From Planctomycetaceae bacterium (GTDB lineage Bacteria > Planctomycetota > Planctomycetia > Pirellulales > Thermoguttaceae), in the NCBI GenBank assembly GCA_031288765.1, contig JAITQV010000202.1, positions 1-6,427 on the forward strand: a DNA stretch of 6,427 nucleotides, given 5' to 3'. The position numbers and the translations under genes are program-made. The stretch's first letter is position 1; each line of letters opens with the position of its first letter. Of the stretch, positions 6,277-6,427 are shown one piece after another. The notes beneath the pieces are model-generated. The model had not been told where the DNA came from and did not search any database. It saw only the letters and a program-made list of their open reading frames with translations.

Positions 6277-6427
6277 TGAGCCAAAAGTGCGTCCCCAATA
6301 GGTAAAACAAACCTTATTTTCAACCTGATTTCCGAACAAAACAACCTTAGTAGCCAAAATTTCCCACAAAAAACAACCTTATTACCTTATTTCCTATTTT
6401 TTAATGACTACGCCTTGTTGAGTAATT

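Larger units (their letters stand above)
6166..6393. repeat. Cluster of acaa(a)ccttatt repeats in the 3' non-coding region
   Basis: A 25-bp unit at 6166-6190 recurs at 6307-6331 with one mismatch (shared core acaaaccttattttca), exactly 141 bp apart. Shorter relatives, acaaccttagta near 6340 and acaaccttatta near 6373, follow, and an inverted copy forms the right arm of the hairpin at 6203-6223. The whole 6050-6427 stretch is AT-rich with no supportable gene. The cluster looks like intergenic repeat DNA or degraded small mobile elements. Confidence 0.6.

Noticed and set aside
6166..6393. CRISPR array
   Set aside because: Copies are few, unevenly spaced, of different lengths and partly inverted. 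There are no regular spacers and no cas genes.

Overview
The window reads as chromosomal DNA of a Planctomycetes-type bacterium, with moderate confidence. The assignment rests on a large GTPase of a family I associate with planctomycetes, a lipoprotein-type tail-specific protease, and three genes that all lack a Shine-Dalgarno sequence. No contig context is available to confirm it. Three real genes fill most of the sequence: a dynamin/Era-like GTPase on the minus strand (113-1939), a biotin synthase BioB on the plus strand (2225-3154), and a Prc/CtpA-type carboxy-terminal processing protease, predicted to be a lipoprotein, on the plus strand (3719-6049).

Layout. Positions 1-112 hold only the 3' flank of the GTPase gene, with a weak hairpin. 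The GTPase and bioB genes are divergent and share a 285-bp intergenic region. It carries a near-consensus sigma-70-type promoter for the GTPase (TTGACA-N17-TAAAAT, minus strand), a candidate bioB promoter, a 16-bp tandem repeat and a 7-bp-arm hairpin in the bioB leader. A 564-bp gap (3155-3718) separates bioB from prc. I see no convincing gene there. It holds a 266-bp segment bounded by 23-bp imperfect inverted repeats, a compact hairpin followed by T residues, and a candidate prc promoter with repeats around it. The 3' region (6050-6427) is AT-rich and non-coding, with a strong long hairpin and several copies of a related sequence, looking like a dispersed intergenic repeat cluster.

Function. 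The three genes do not form an operon or an evident shared pathway. BioB makes biotin from dethiobiotin and stands alone here without other bio genes. The Prc homologue would trim proteins or control envelope turnover in the periplasm. The GTPase is a probable membrane-associated large GTPase of unknown role. I found no CRISPR, transposase, toxin-antitoxin, phage, rRNA or tRNA. The most interesting points are the altered auxiliary-cluster cysteine pattern of BioB, the non-canonical GTPase motifs, an in-frame 14-codon duplication in prc, and the repeat-rich intergenic DNA. I do not see strong evidence for a novel multi-gene system in this window.
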